A stretch of 64,000 nt of DNA, taken from assembly GCF_900107845.1 (NCBI RefSeq), contig NZ_FNRM01000012.1:1-64000 (forward strand), in the 5' to 3' direction. The notes below the pieces were generated by a model. The model was not told the DNA's origin. It saw only the letters and a program-made list of their open reading frames with translations, and searched no databases. The stretch is from Alkalimonas amylolytica. GTDB taxonomy: Bacteria > Pseudomonadota > Gammaproteobacteria > Enterobacterales > Alteromonadaceae. Both the position numbers and the translations under genes were made by a program. Numbering within the stretch: the stretch's first letter is position 1; every line of letters begins with the position of its first letter. This document shows, piece by piece, positions 49,471-58,806 of the stretch.

Positions 49471-50820
49471 TTAAACAGAGCCAGTTCGAAGACTATCAGC
49501 TATCAAAAATGCCAGCTCCAAAACCTGATCAGAGTTGAGGCGTGGATCGCACTGAGTAAAGTAACGTTGCGCCAGATCCTGTTCGCTTAAGCCATAAGCA
49601 CCCCCAGTGCATTCAGTAACATGCTCTCCGGTCATCTCAAGATGGATACCGCCAGCATGAGTCCCCTCCGCCTGATGCACGGCAAAGAACTGCCGGATTT
49701 CACGCAGGATGGCTTCAAAATCACGGGTTTTATAATTGTTACTGGCTTTGACGGTATTGCCATGCATCGGATCCGAGCTCCAGACCACTTTACGGCCTTC
49801 ACTCTGAACCCTACGTACTAACTGCGGTAGCTTATCAGCCAGCTTATCGGCGCCCATACGGGTAATCAGTGTCAGACGGCCAGCTTTATTGTCCGGGTTC
49901 AGGGCATCAATCAAACGGATCAGTTCATCGCCATCAATGCCAGGGCCAATTTTTACACCTACCGGGTTGTGAATGCCGCGGAAAAACTCGATATGAGCAT
50001 GATCCAGTTGCCGGGTACGCTCACCAATCCAAACCATATGGGCGGAACAGTCATACCAATCTCCGGTCAGTGAGTCACGACGTGTCAAAGCTTCTTCGTA
50101 ATTGAGCAACAGCGCCTCATGCGATGTGTAGAGCTGAGTTTCACGAATTGATGGCGCCGTTTGTGAGGTAATGCCACAAACCTCCATAAAGCGTAAAGCT
50201 TCCTGAATGCGCTGAGAAATATCCTGATAACGCTCTTTCAGTGGATTGCTCTCAACAAAGCTCATATTCCAGCGGTTGACTTGATGCAGGTCGGCTAGAC
50301 CTCCCTGAGCAAAAGCCCGAAGCAAATTCAGCGATGCAGCTGAGTGATGATAGGCAGTAACCAGGCGGTTTGGATCCGGCTCGCGCGCTTCTGGGGTAAA
50401 CTCCGAGGAGTTAATGATATCACCGCGGTAACTAGGCAGGCTTACACCATCAATAGTTTCAAGGTCACTTGAGCGCGGCTTAGCGTACTGACCGGCCATC
50501 CGAGCCACTTTTACTACAGGGCTTCGGCCGGCAAAAGTCAGTACCACGGCCATCTGTAGCAAGACTTTAAAGGTATCGCGAATTTTAGGAGCATGAAAAT
50601 CAGCAAAGCTTTCTGCGCAATCTCCGCCTTGCAGCAGAAAAGCATCACCATTGGCAACTTGCGCCAACTGACTGAATAAGTCACGGGTTTCCTGGGCAAA
50701 TACCAATGGTGGATATTTTTGTAATTGCTGCTCAATTTGAGTCACCAGGGCGGTATCCTGATAACTTGGCTGCTGCTGGATAGGGAAGTTTCTCCAGCTT
50801 TGCGGCGTCCATAAACTCAC
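49471..50820 (-). CDS. Class II 3-deoxy-7-phosphoheptulonate (DAHP) synthase
   Basis: 449 residues, the plant-like class II length. Family marks: W-T-P-x-S-W at the N terminus, [11 protein letters not shown] (~60-70), [39 protein letters not shown], and [17 protein letters not shown] near the end. It condenses PEP with erythrose 4-phosphate, the entry to the shikimate pathway. Unrelated in sequence to AroF/G/H of E. coli. Confidence 0.95.
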   Translation of the reverse strand: MSLWTPQSWRNFPIQQQPSYQDTALVTQIEQQLQKYPPLVFAQETRDLFSQLAQVANGDAFLLQGGDCAESFADFHAPKIRDTFKVLLQMAVVLTFAGRSPVVKVARMAGQYAKPRSSDLETIDGVSLPSYRGDIINSSEFTPEAREPDPNRLVTAYHHSAASLNLLRAFAQGGLADLHQVNRWNMSFVESNPLKERYQDISQRIQEALRFMEVCGITSQTAPSIRETQLYTSHEALLLNYEEALTRRDSLTGDWYDCSAHMVWIGERTRQLDHAHIEFFRGIHNPVGVKIGPGIDGDELIRLIDALNPDNKAGRLTLITRMGADKLADKLPQLVRRVQSEGRKVVWSSDPMHGNTVKASNNYKTRDFEAILREIRQFFAVHQAEGTHAGGIHLEMTGEHVTECTGGAYGLSEQDLAQRYFTQCDPRLNSDQVLELAFLIADSLRTGSV

Positions 50821-50932
50821 GTGTTTGTCCTCATTGCTTCGCTTAATTTCTCTGGCTACAAAGTAAATTTATTACCAGAGAAAAGCAATCTTTACGGCTA
50901 AATAAAGTAGCTATAAGCTATTCCAGTATATT

Positions 50933-51412
50933 TCACCGTTTGCCTGAATGCTCACGTTGCAATTGCTCCAACAAAGCAGATGCACCCTGTTCAATTAAAT
51001 CCAGCACACGCACAAAACCACGGGTACCGCCATAATATGGATCTGGCACCTCCTTGCCGTCATTAAAATCCGGATGATGCTTTAAAAACAACGAGATTTT
51101 ATTTTGGTATTCAGCTGGACAGCGTTGTATAAGGTCCCGCAGGTTCTGTAAATCCATGGCAAAAATATAATCATAATAGGCAAAGTCGCTGTCTTTGACC
51201 GACCGTGCAGATATACCATCAAAACTATAGCCACGTTCAATGCCAACCGATTGGCTTCGCTGATCTGGCAAAGCGCCTTGATGATAGGCACTGGTCCCTG
51301 CCGACTCTACTTCAACCTTAAGACCACGCTTTTTGGCCATATCCCTGAAAACGGCATGAGCAGTGGGTGAACGGCAAATATTACCTAAACACACAAACAG
51401 AACTTTTAGCAT
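50933..51412 (-). CDS. Low-molecular-weight protein tyrosine phosphatase
   Basis: 159 residues. Active-site loop FVCLGNICRSP (CX5R with Cys near residue 8) at the N terminus and the general-acid Asp in VPDPYYGG (~121-128). Cytoplasmic phosphatase. No exopolysaccharide tyrosine kinase lies nearby, so its partner is unknown. Divergent from csgD, with 182 bp between. Confidence 0.93.
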   Translation of the reverse strand: MLKVLFVCLGNICRSPTAHAVFRDMAKKRGLKVEVESAGTSAYHQGALPDQRSQSVGIERGYSFDGISARSVKDSDFAYYDYIFAMDLQNLRDLIQRCPAEYQNKISLFLKHHPDFNDGKEVPDPYYGGTRGFVRVLDLIEQGASALLEQLQREHSGKR

Positions 51413-51594
51413 ACATAACCTGACTAGCTTACATTTTGCCTATTTTACCATGAGGCAACCTTATTCAGAATCTTTACGCATGTTTTGGCCGGATTTTGTT
51501 AAATCGGATTTAAGGCTTGCAAAAACTAGGACATAAGTTCAATATTTCACTATACGTATTAGTAACTTTGACCTAGGGGTGTATAAGGCAATTT

Positions 51595-52266
51595 ATGGAT
51601 CCATTTAATCGGTTGGTCGTAATCACGGATCGGGAAAAAACATCAAATCTATCGCTGCTGGCTGAGTCCGTTCATATCAAGGTAGAACAAATGACACGGT
51701 CAGAGTTTGAACAAAAAAGTATTCGTAGCAATTTACTCATCGCTTTTCCATTTGTTGGTCGTCAGTTGGGTAAACGAGGCATACCTGATGAGCTTATGCA
51801 ATGTATGGCAAAAGGAGCTACTTTTCTATACCAAGCTGAGAGAAGCCTGGTAGATCCTAGTTTTTCGCTAAATATCGGCCTTCGTGGCGTTGTGTATCGG
51901 GATGAACAGTTGGATCGGGTCCTTAATGCATTAAAAGCGATGATGGCAGGTGAGTTGTATTACCCTCGTACCGTGATGTCAGGTATGGTTGATGAGGTAT
52001 TACAGCAACGCTTTAAGCAAGGTTTTAATACCGATGCACTAAGCGCTATCCAACTGTTGACTCGTCAGGAAAAACGGATTATTCAACTGGTCGCTGAAGG
52101 CTCCAGAAATAAAGAAATAGCACTGGCTCTCAATATCAGTGCGCATACAGTGAAAGCACATTTGTCTTCGATTTTTCGTAAGACGAAATCAAGAAACCGG
52201 GTTGAACTACTGCGTTGGATCCAACAGTCAAACCCGGCATACACCTCAGATTCGGTTATAAACTAA
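51595..52266 (+). CDS. csgD: CsgD-like LuxR-family transcriptional regulator
   Basis: 223 residues. The N-terminal ~140 residues form a degenerate receiver-like domain, and the C-terminal LuxR helix-turn-helix reads LTRQEKRIIQLVAEG...NKEIALALNISAHTVKAHLSSIFRK (~158-200). It faces the csg operon, which fits the curli master activator CsgD. It probably activates csgBA from the 295-bp region at 55907-56201. Convergent with csgG. Confidence 0.85.
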   Translation: MDPFNRLVVITDREKTSNLSLLAESVHIKVEQMTRSEFEQKSIRSNLLIAFPFVGRQLGKRGIPDELMQCMAKGATFLYQAERSLVDPSFSLNIGLRGVVYRDEQLDRVLNALKAMMAGELYYPRTVMSGMVDEVLQQRFKQGFNTDALSAIQLLTRQEKRIIQLVAEGSRNKEIALALNISAHTVKAHLSSIFRKTKSRNRVELLRWIQQSNPAYTSDSVIN

Positions 52267-52298
52267 TCGTTCGGCTGAAACCTTGCAATCGGATGGTA

Positions 52299-53093
52299 CT
52301 AACTCCCGCCTGAAACCGTACTTGTACCATCCGAAGAGGCAGAGCCAGGACGCCAGAAACCGCGTTGCACGCCTTTTTCTATCAGGTCAGCGACCGCAGT
52401 TTCCATGGCCTGACGAACTGAAAATTGAACTGGTTCATTGGTAGAAAACCCCGTCTCCATTTCAGCCAACCTATCAATAGCAACATAACGAAACAAACCG
52501 GCACGCATTTCATGCGAGAACACTTTTTTAGTGGCTGATACAGACAGCAAGACCTGACCTGTATGCACATCGATGGCCCGTAAATAGACGGTCACTTGAT
52601 CTTCACGGAATAATTCGGATGCCCCTATGCCAAAGTACTCTACCCCAAAACCGCCGGTGGTCAGATTTGTTTCGTAACTTATAATACCACCCTCGAACAG
52701 CAACCTGGCTTCACGAAGGGGGGGAAGCTCTTGACCACTTCGGCTGGAACCATGAATTTTACGCTCCGTTAGCAGATTTTGTAGTCCCTCACGCTCCAAA
52801 GGTGCAAACCAACCAGTATCCAGCAGGATCTGCGTTAACATGGAAGTACCACCTTGTGTTACTGCAGTGGAAAAGCTGGATACATTCGCCTGAGGCTTGT
52901 ATTGGCCAGTCTGATCACGAAACGAATAGACAGAGACAGGAATTGCATGCTGTGGCTTTGGCTGCTGCCACAGCTGCTGCATCAGACTGCTTGGCTTATC
53001 CACTTCAGCTGGGCTGATGTGAAAACGAGGTTTTGGCATCGCCGAGCAACCCGCCAGCGAAATCAGAGCGGCAAGAATGATGAACTTCTTCAT
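52299..53093 (-). CDS. csgG: Curli secretion channel lipoprotein CsgG
   Basis: 264 residues. Lipoprotein signal MKKFIILAALISLAGCSAMP, Cys16. The body matches CsgG: VSVYSFRDQTGQYKP, the FSTAVTQGGTSMLTQIL transmembrane hairpin region, and EREGLQNLLTERKI. It forms the nonameric outer-membrane pore for curlin export. Last gene of csgBAEFG, 2 nt after csgF. A Ser/Thr-rich tail follows ~250. Confidence 0.96.
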   Translation of the reverse strand: MKKFIILAALISLAGCSAMPKPRFHISPAEVDKPSSLMQQLWQQPKPQHAIPVSVYSFRDQTGQYKPQANVSSFSTAVTQGGTSMLTQILLDTGWFAPLEREGLQNLLTERKIHGSSRSGQELPPLREARLLFEGGIISYETNLTTGGFGVEYFGIGASELFREDQVTVYLRAIDVHTGQVLLSVSATKKVFSHEMRAGLFRYVAIDRLAEMETGFSTNEPVQFSVRQAMETAVADLIEKGVQRGFWRPGSASSDGTSTVSGGS

Positions 53094-53095
53094 GC

Positions 53096-53470
53096 TTAAC
53101 CACCTATGCTTGGAATAATTAAAATCGTGATTTCACCAGTCAATTGATTGGTAATTTCTACGCGTATACTACCATCGGTACCTGAGCTCACATTGACTAA
53201 GAATTCGCCGGTATCATAGATGCCATCAACCAAATCTCCATCAGCAATCCGCCTGGTGAGTGTATTAATGATATTGCGCTCTAAAGCCTCTCTAAACTTA
53301 TCAACAAAGTTTTTTTCTACTCGGCCAGGTTGATGGATTTGTGCTTTTTGCAACAAGAAAGCCCCATTCAGTGGGTTACCGCCAAAGCTTGGGTTAATAG
53401 GGGTATAAACCAACTCAGTGCCATGAGCAGCGCTCATAAAAAGAGTTAAGAATAACAACTTATACTTCAT
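53096..53470 (-). CDS. csgF: Curli assembly protein CsgF
   Basis: 124 residues from ATG 53470, which has AAAGGA 6 bases upstream and begins a clean signal peptide (MKYKLLFLTLFMSAAHG); the frame open from 53536 is rejected. The mature N terminus with NPSFGGNPLNG is the segment that plugs the CsgG pore in E. coli. It couples secretion to nucleation at the cell surface. Confidence 0.94.
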   Translation of the reverse strand: MKYKLLFLTLFMSAAHGTELVYTPINPSFGGNPLNGAFLLQKAQIHQPGRVEKNFVDKFREALERNIINTLTRRIADGDLVDGIYDTGEFLVNVSSGTDGSIRVEITNQLTGEITILIIPSIGG

Positions 53471-53480
53471 GGTCATTCCT

Positions 53481-53867
53481 TTAAAATAATTCTTCGGTTG
53501 GCTCGCCAAGTATACGGTCGGCCTGAATTCTGGCAAGCTCAGTAAGGCTCTGAAGTACAGCCTGTTCCGCAGTTTCCTTTACATCATTGTAGCGTCTGCC
53601 AAAGTAAGTCTGATAAATCCGTCGGTCATTCATTTCGACCCACAATACAGTTCCAGCCTGAGGGTAAACCTGTTCATAGATCACTACAGTGATATTGTCC
53701 GTTGCTGGTATATCACGCCAATAACCTGAATAGTAAAAAACGAAGTCTTTACCAAAACGAGTCACCGTGCGGTCAAGCACCAACCCTCCCAGCGTAATAT
53801 CTCTGGAAATGCTCTGAGGTGTGAAAGAGGCAACAATATATAACAGCAGATAAATTATTATTTTCAT
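53481..53867 (-). CDS. csgE: Curli assembly chaperone/gatekeeper CsgE
   Basis: 128 residues, signal peptide ~1-21. GGLVLDRTVTRFGKDFVFYYS and the VYPQAGTVLWVEMNDRRIYQTYFG block are CsgE features. The periplasmic protein caps CsgG and delivers CsgA. Lies 11 bp before csgF and 47 bp after csgA, beyond a hairpin. Confidence 0.93.
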   Translation of the reverse strand: MKIIIYLLLYIVASFTPQSISRDITLGGLVLDRTVTRFGKDFVFYYSGYWRDIPATDNITVVIYEQVYPQAGTVLWVEMNDRRIYQTYFGRRYNDVKETAEQAVLQSLTELARIQADRILGEPTEELF

Positions 53868-53877
53868 AAGGGCATAA

Positions 53878-53895
53878 AGGCGGCCTAAGCCGCCT
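53878..53895 (-). terminator. Hairpin between csgA and csgE (attenuator)
   Basis: Seven-pair stem AGGCGGC/GCCGCCT with loop CTAA; on the minus strand TTTAT follows. Weak T-run, so it likely terminates only part of the transcripts. This would give much csgBA mRNA and less csgEFG mRNA. Confidence 0.6.
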
Positions 53896-53914
53896 GTTTT
53901 ACTGCTTAAACCAA

Positions 53915-55468
53915 TTAATGTTGAATCACAGTAGCTGTATTGAAGTCACCCACCTGAGTGACAGACATCACATTTCCCGCACCCATCTGTGAACCCATGA
54001 CCAGGTTATCATTCCCCATTTGCGTGATGGAGACCAAACCGGAATTGCCTCCTTGAACAAACGAAGGTCCTGCATTGCCAGTCACCCAGTTGCCAGTGCC
54101 CATTTGGGAAATACTCATTACATTGTCACTGCCAGCCAGAAGTACATCAATTAAGTTGAAGTCACCTTGTTGCTGTGCCGTGAATTGCTGATTTAACAGA
54201 AGCCCGCCATCACCTGTGGCAATAACTTCATTGAAATCACCGGACTGTTCAATCGAAAACTGATTATCAGCCCCGACAAACTCAACATAAGCAAAATTAT
54301 CAGCGCCATCCTGATTTATTTCGATGACATTGTCAAAACCAAAATCAACATTGCCCAGCGCGAAGTTTCCGCTCCCATCTTGCTCAATCACGATGGTGTT
54401 GTTGTAACCAAAGGCTGCAGCACCAGCGTAATTAAACTCCCCGGAACTATGAATAAAGGCCTGGTTCATACCGCCATCCAGCACAACTTCCCCGACATTT
54501 TGGCTGCCTTCCTGATAAATCTCAATATCATGACCGTCACCAAAGGTTGCGAAGAAAGCTATATTTTCGTTGCCTTGCTGCCATACATCGATCAGGTTGT
54601 CATTGCCAGTTACACCAATGGGCGCATCAACTTCGTTCGCAACACCTTCTTGCTGAACCCAGATGGTATTTTCAACACCAGCCAAAGGCTCTAAAATAAA
54701 AACGTTTTGAGCTCCGTCCTGATAGACATCGACCAAGTTGCCTTCCCCACTTACATCAAAGGCAATAAAAGCGTTGTCCGAACCAAATTGTTGAATATAG
54801 AAGGTGTTGTTATCGCCATTCACGCCAACCACACCCCCAACGTTACCGTCGCCGTATTGCTCAACTTCCATGATGTTACCATCACCGAACAGCTGAAACA
54901 TGCCAGATTCGTTAAAGCTGCCTTCCTGGACGCTAAATAACTCATTGTTATTGCCAGTAAAGCCAGCATTAGTCCAGTTTGCGTCACCTTCCTGAATAAC
55001 TTCAACAAAGTTGGCGTCCCCTGCTAACACAATAGTTGCTTCATTCTGGTCGCCGTTTTGGAACACAGCAGCATCATTCACATCACCTGAAATTGCAATT
55101 TCAGCCACATTCCAGAAGCCATCTTGAGTGACCGTCGCAGTGTTTTCGTTACCGGCGATATCTACAAAAGCGATGTGCCAATCATCCTGTTGTTCAACAC
55201 GAATCCAGTTATCCTCACCAACGCTGAAGGCAAAAGCTTCATGCCAAACACCATCTTGATTCACCTGAGTATCGTTTAAAGCGCCATCTTGTTCGACAAT
55301 TGCCAAATTAATGTTGCCGCTTTGCTCAACATAAGCTTCATTACCTTCAATAGCACCTGCTACGGATGTCTGCAAAACCAAGGCTTCGTTATCGGCAAAT
55401 GCTGTTCCCGTAAGTGCCAGCGCAATAGCCACTCCCAAAACGTGTTTACGTGGATTTTTAAAACTCAT
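53915..55468 (-). CDS. csgA: Major curlin CsgA, unusually long (517 aa)
   Basis: 517 residues against 151 for E. coli CsgA. Signal peptide ~1-25 (LGVAIALALTGTAFA-DN). The rest is about 21-22 tandem curlin repeats of ~22 residues of the form N-x-hydrophobic-x-V/I-x-Q-x-G-x-x-N, many with Asp/Glu at the x sites, so the protein is strongly acidic. Each repeat supplies one strand-turn-strand of the amyloid cross-beta fold. The last repeats (from ~430) are Met/Ser/Thr-rich and less acidic. Secreted through CsgG and nucleated by CsgB. Confidence 0.95.
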   Translation of the reverse strand: MSFKNPRKHVLGVAIALALTGTAFADNEALVLQTSVAGAIEGNEAYVEQSGNINLAIVEQDGALNDTQVNQDGVWHEAFAFSVGEDNWIRVEQQDDWHIAFVDIAGNENTATVTQDGFWNVAEIAISGDVNDAAVFQNGDQNEATIVLAGDANFVEVIQEGDANWTNAGFTGNNNELFSVQEGSFNESGMFQLFGDGNIMEVEQYGDGNVGGVVGVNGDNNTFYIQQFGSDNAFIAFDVSGEGNLVDVYQDGAQNVFILEPLAGVENTIWVQQEGVANEVDAPIGVTGNDNLIDVWQQGNENIAFFATFGDGHDIEIYQEGSQNVGEVVLDGGMNQAFIHSSGEFNYAGAAAFGYNNTIVIEQDGSGNFALGNVDFGFDNVIEINQDGADNFAYVEFVGADNQFSIEQSGDFNEVIATGDGGLLLNQQFTAQQQGDFNLIDVLLAGSDNVMSISQMGTGNWVTGNAGPSFVQGGNSGLVSITQMGNDNLVMGSQMGAGNVMSVTQVGDFNTATVIQH

Positions 55469-55507
55469 TGTTATTCTCCAGTCATTATTGTTTTTACTTT
55501 CATGTAT

Positions 55508-55906
55508 TTAATACTGCACAACCGACAGTTCCGCATTGTTACCAATTTGTTGAATGCTAAAGCCAGATCCGCCAAACTGCTGGATTTGGATCAGGTTAAA
55601 GTCTCCTCGTTGCAATACATCAACCTGATTTAATGAGCCGGCCTGGGCAATTTCAGCACGATTACCAACACCCATTTGACGGAGTACCAATTGATTCAAA
55701 TAGCCAGCCTGCTGCAACAAAGCGACATTGCTCTGACCCAACTGCTCTACCAGCATCGCATTCATAGAACCGTTTTGCTCCAACACAACTTGATTTGCCA
55801 TTTGCTGGCGCTCTAACAACGAGGTCAGAGGCAAAGACAACTCAGCTGAAAGCCAAGGGCTGAAAAACAGGGCGCTCAATAAGAATAATTTTGCGTTTGT
55901 TAACAA
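55508..55906 (-). CDS. csgB: Minor curlin / nucleator CsgB
   Basis: 132 residues. Signal peptide ~1-21 (AKLFLLSALFFSPWLSA-EL), then about five repeats (NQVVLEQNG, NVALLQQAG, NQLVLRQMG, NQVDVLQRG, FSIQQIG). Near-neutral and Gln/Leu-rich, unlike the acidic CsgA. It nucleates CsgA fibres at the cell surface. First gene of the csgBAEFG operon. Confidence 0.93.
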   Translation of the reverse strand: MLTNAKLFLLSALFFSPWLSAELSLPLTSLLERQQMANQVVLEQNGSMNAMLVEQLGQSNVALLQQAGYLNQLVLRQMGVGNRAEIAQAGSLNQVDVLQRGDFNLIQIQQFGGSGFSIQQIGNNAELSVVQY

Positions 55907-56050
55907 GTGGGTACATCCTTTAAATCTTAGATACCAACCTAAACTATAAGATTCACAGCATGCTGCAATTGGATGAAAGAGTTATTTTTCTTAAGCATAC
56001 AACTAATTCTAAAACAATATTTACACTATAAAACAATTAGATACACTCAT

Positions 56051-56064
56051 TTGATTTACATCAA
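56051..56064. promoter_or_regulatory. Perfect FNR/Anr-type box
   Basis: TTGATTTACATCAA is an exact match to TTGAT-N4-ATCAA. It lies in the 295-bp region between csgB (145 bp from its start) and the subtilisin gene (138 bp from its start). It could make one or both genes oxygen-responsive. The rest of the region is AT-rich with no gene that I can support. Confidence 0.65.
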
Positions 56065-56201
56065 CCCCCCAGTTAAGACTAGTACATTCATACTAATTTC
56101 ACTGTTGCTAGAGTATATTAAATCTAATTTATGGTATTGATTACTTGTGCTAAAAAAAAGCGCAACTATTTATTATAATGAAAAAAATAAGGTGCTAAAT
56201 T

Positions 56202-58694
56202 ATGCGACAACTCAAAAAACTGACCTTGGCTGTTTCGGCAGCTCTGGTCGCTGGAAGTGTGATGGCTGCGCCGCAACATGCAGCTGATGACTCCATCTTA
56301 GTCGTATTTAAACCAGGCGTAGGTAAAGCAGAGCGGGAAATGGTAATGCGCCGTTCTGGTGTTTCATTGCGCGAGCTGGATGCAGAAGGTCGTGATATCC
56401 GCATGAAGCATGTTGGCGATGGTCGTATCGCGAAAGTTCGTTTACCGAGCGGCGTGCATCGTGATCAGATGATTAAAAAGCTGAGCCAGCATCCCGCAAT
56501 AGAAATTGCAGAGCCGAATTACATTGTCCAGCCGTTGGCTTCACCCTTATCTCCAAATGATCCTCGTTTTAATGAGTTATGGGGTTTGCATAATACCGGT
56601 CAAAGTGGCGGTACTCCAGGTGCTGATATTAGTGCCTTGGAAGCATGGCAAACCACAACTGGTAGCCGTGACATTATCATCGGTGTTATTGATACTGGTA
56701 TGGATTACAACCATCCGGATTTAATTGCGAACCGTTGGGAAAATGATGGTAGCTACCCTGGCCATCAGTTCGGCTGGTCCACCTTGAATGCCAGTGGTGA
56801 TCCTATGGATAGTGGCAGTCATGGTACACACGTAGCAGGCACTATTGGTGCGGTAGGTGATAATGGCGTTGGTGTTGCCGGGGTGAGTTGGAATGTCACC
56901 TTGATCCCATGTCAATTCCTGGGAGCTGGTGGTGGTTCAACCGCTGGTGCCATTGAATGCATCAGTTATTATACCGACTTGAAACTGAACCATGGTGTCG
57001 ACGTCAAAGCAACCAACAACTCCTGGGGGGGGGGTGGCTTTTCCGAGGCCTTGAAGATGGCCATTGAGGACGGTGGCGATGCTGGTATTTTATTCATTGC
57101 GGCTTCCGGCAATGATGGGCGTAATGCCGATCAGTTTCCGATGTACCCAGCCGCATATGACTCAGATATTATCGTTTCAGTAGCTTCAACTGATCGCAAT
57201 GACAACTTGTCTGGATTCTCAAATTATGGTTTAGCTAGCGTTGATCTGGGCGCTCCTGGCTCTGCCATTTTATCGACCGTGCCAGGTGCTGGCTATTCAA
57301 CCTTTTCAGGCACTTCCATGGCATCGCCGCATGTCGCTGGTGCAGCTGCTTTGGTCTGGTCGTTAGATCCAAATATCCCTGCTTTGCAAATGAAAGATAT
57401 CCTGATGCAATCTGGGGATGCTCTGCCTGCATTGGATGGCCGTACCGCTTCAGGCAAGCGTTTGAATGTTGCCCGTGCCTTGGAAGAGGCTGATCCGGCA
57501 CCTGGGTTCCGCATGAACCTGGATCCGCGTAATCAGGAAATTGTCGCTGGTGACCAAACCTCATATACCCTTGAGTTCAGCTCCGTAGCTGGCTGGAATG
57601 ATGAAATTCAGCTCTCTGTTGAAGCAACCCCTGCATTAGCGGGTGTTAGCTTTTCATCGGATCTGGCATTCCCTGGTGATGTTGTGAGTCTATTGGTAGA
57701 TACCAACGTAGATACGCCATGGGGCCCCTATCAATTTTTGATCACAGCGACCGACAGTGCAACAGGAGATTTGGTTCGCCAGACCACGGCCAACCTGAAT
57801 GTGATGCCGCAAGGTTTGATGGACTTCCCGTATGAAAATACCACGCCAATTGCTATCCCCGATAACAACTCTGCTGGTATTCAAAGCATTATTTCTGTCG
57901 CTGAGTCAGGCCATGTGTTTGGTGTTGAAGTGGGTGTGAACATTACCCATACCTGGCGTGGTGACTTGATTGTGCGCCTTACTTCACCAGAAGGCACCGT
58001 GCATACCTTGCATAACCGCACCGGTGGCAGTGCTGACGACCTGATCCAAAGCTGGGAAGTCGATGTTTATAATGGCGAAGCCATGCAAGGTGACTGGACT
58101 TTATTTGTCTCAGACAATGCAGCGCTGGATACCGGTACACTCAATAGCTGGAATCTGACGCTGACGGCATTACCAGATGGCGATATCGTTGATCCGGATC
58201 CTGAGGCACCAGTGGCTGGCTTTAGCTATGCTGCATCAGGCCTGATGGTAAACTTCAATGATCAGAGCAGCGAAGGTGATGATGCTATTGTCAGCTGGGA
58301 CTGGAACTTTGGTGATGGCAACAGCTCATCACAGCAAAACCCGTCGCATTTGTACAGCGCCGCTGGTAGCTACCATGTCACACTGACGGTAGCCGATGGC
58401 AATGGCATGACCGACAGCACCTCGCAAACTGTGGTGGTAAGCGATGTGATCAGCTCTATTGACCTGTGGGTTCATCGCGCGCAGCAAGCCCGAACAGGCT
58501 CCAGCATCGTTGATCTTCGCTGGTCTGGTGCCGAAAGCCGGGTCGATCTGTATCGTGATGGCATCAAGGTCGCTACCCTTGAGAATCAAGGCAGCTACCG
58601 TGATCGCTTCAACACCTCAGCCAACCAGGTGGTGTATAAACTCTGTGCTGAAAACACAGAGCAATGCTCAGCAGAAATTGTGGCGCAGTTTTGA
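56202..58694 (+). CDS. Secreted subtilisin-like serine protease with P domain and PKD domain
   Basis: 830 residues. Signal peptide ~1-22; inhibitor I9 propeptide (~30-110); S8 catalytic domain (~125-430) with Asp164 in VIDTGMDYNHPD, His207 in GSHGTHVAG, oxyanion Asn304 and Ser372 in GTSMASPHVAG; an Ig-like stretch (~435-540); a proprotein-convertase P domain (~545-660) with HTWRGDLIVRLTSPEGT; a PKD domain (~675-745); and a short C-terminal fibronectin-like end. An extracellular protease that digests proteins and matures by autoprocessing. Divergent from the curli operon. Confidence 0.93.
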   Translation: MRQLKKLTLAVSAALVAGSVMAAPQHAADDSILVVFKPGVGKAEREMVMRRSGVSLRELDAEGRDIRMKHVGDGRIAKVRLPSGVHRDQMIKKLSQHPAIEIAEPNYIVQPLASPLSPNDPRFNELWGLHNTGQSGGTPGADISALEAWQTTTGSRDIIIGVIDTGMDYNHPDLIANRWENDGSYPGHQFGWSTLNASGDPMDSGSHGTHVAGTIGAVGDNGVGVAGVSWNVTLIPCQFLGAGGGSTAGAIECISYYTDLKLNHGVDVKATNNSWGGGGFSEALKMAIEDGGDAGILFIAASGNDGRNADQFPMYPAAYDSDIIVSVASTDRNDNLSGFSNYGLASVDLGAPGSAILSTVPGAGYSTFSGTSMASPHVAGAAALVWSLDPNIPALQMKDILMQSGDALPALDGRTASGKRLNVARALEEADPAPGFRMNLDPRNQEIVAGDQTSYTLEFSSVAGWNDEIQLSVEATPALAGVSFSSDLAFPGDVVSLLVDTNVDTPWGPYQFLITATDSATGDLVRQTTANLNVMPQGLMDFPYENTTPIAIPDNNSAGIQSIISVAESGHVFGVEVGVNITHTWRGDLIVRLTSPEGTVHTLHNRTGGSADDLIQSWEVDVYNGEAMQGDWTLFVSDNAALDTGTLNSWNLTLTALPDGDIVDPDPEAPVAGFSYAASGLMVNFNDQSSEGDDAIVSWDWNFGDGNSSSQQNPSHLYSAAGSYHVTLTVADGNGMTDSTSQTVVVSDVISSIDLWVHRAQQARTGSSIVDLRWSGAESRVDLYRDGIKVATLENQGSYRDRFNTSANQVVYKLCAENTEQCSAEIVAQF

Positions 58695-58722
58695 TTAGCC
58701 ATACATCGTAAAGCATAGAATC

Positions 58723-58749
58723 AAAGGCGACCACTTGGTCGCCTTTTTT
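58723..58749 (+). terminator. Intrinsic terminator after the subtilisin gene
   Basis: Eleven-base arms AAAGGCGACCA/TGGTCGCCTTT around CT, followed by TTT. Confidence 0.88.
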
Positions 58750-58806
58750 ATTAGGCGGTAACTTGCTATCTTACAGTATCCAGAACATCTTGTTTAAGGA
58801 GCTATT

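Noticed and set aside
53915-55468. Tandem repeats that might suggest a CRISPR or satellite array
   Set aside because: Repeats are protein-level (about 66 nt period, diverged DNA) and lie in one open curlin gene.
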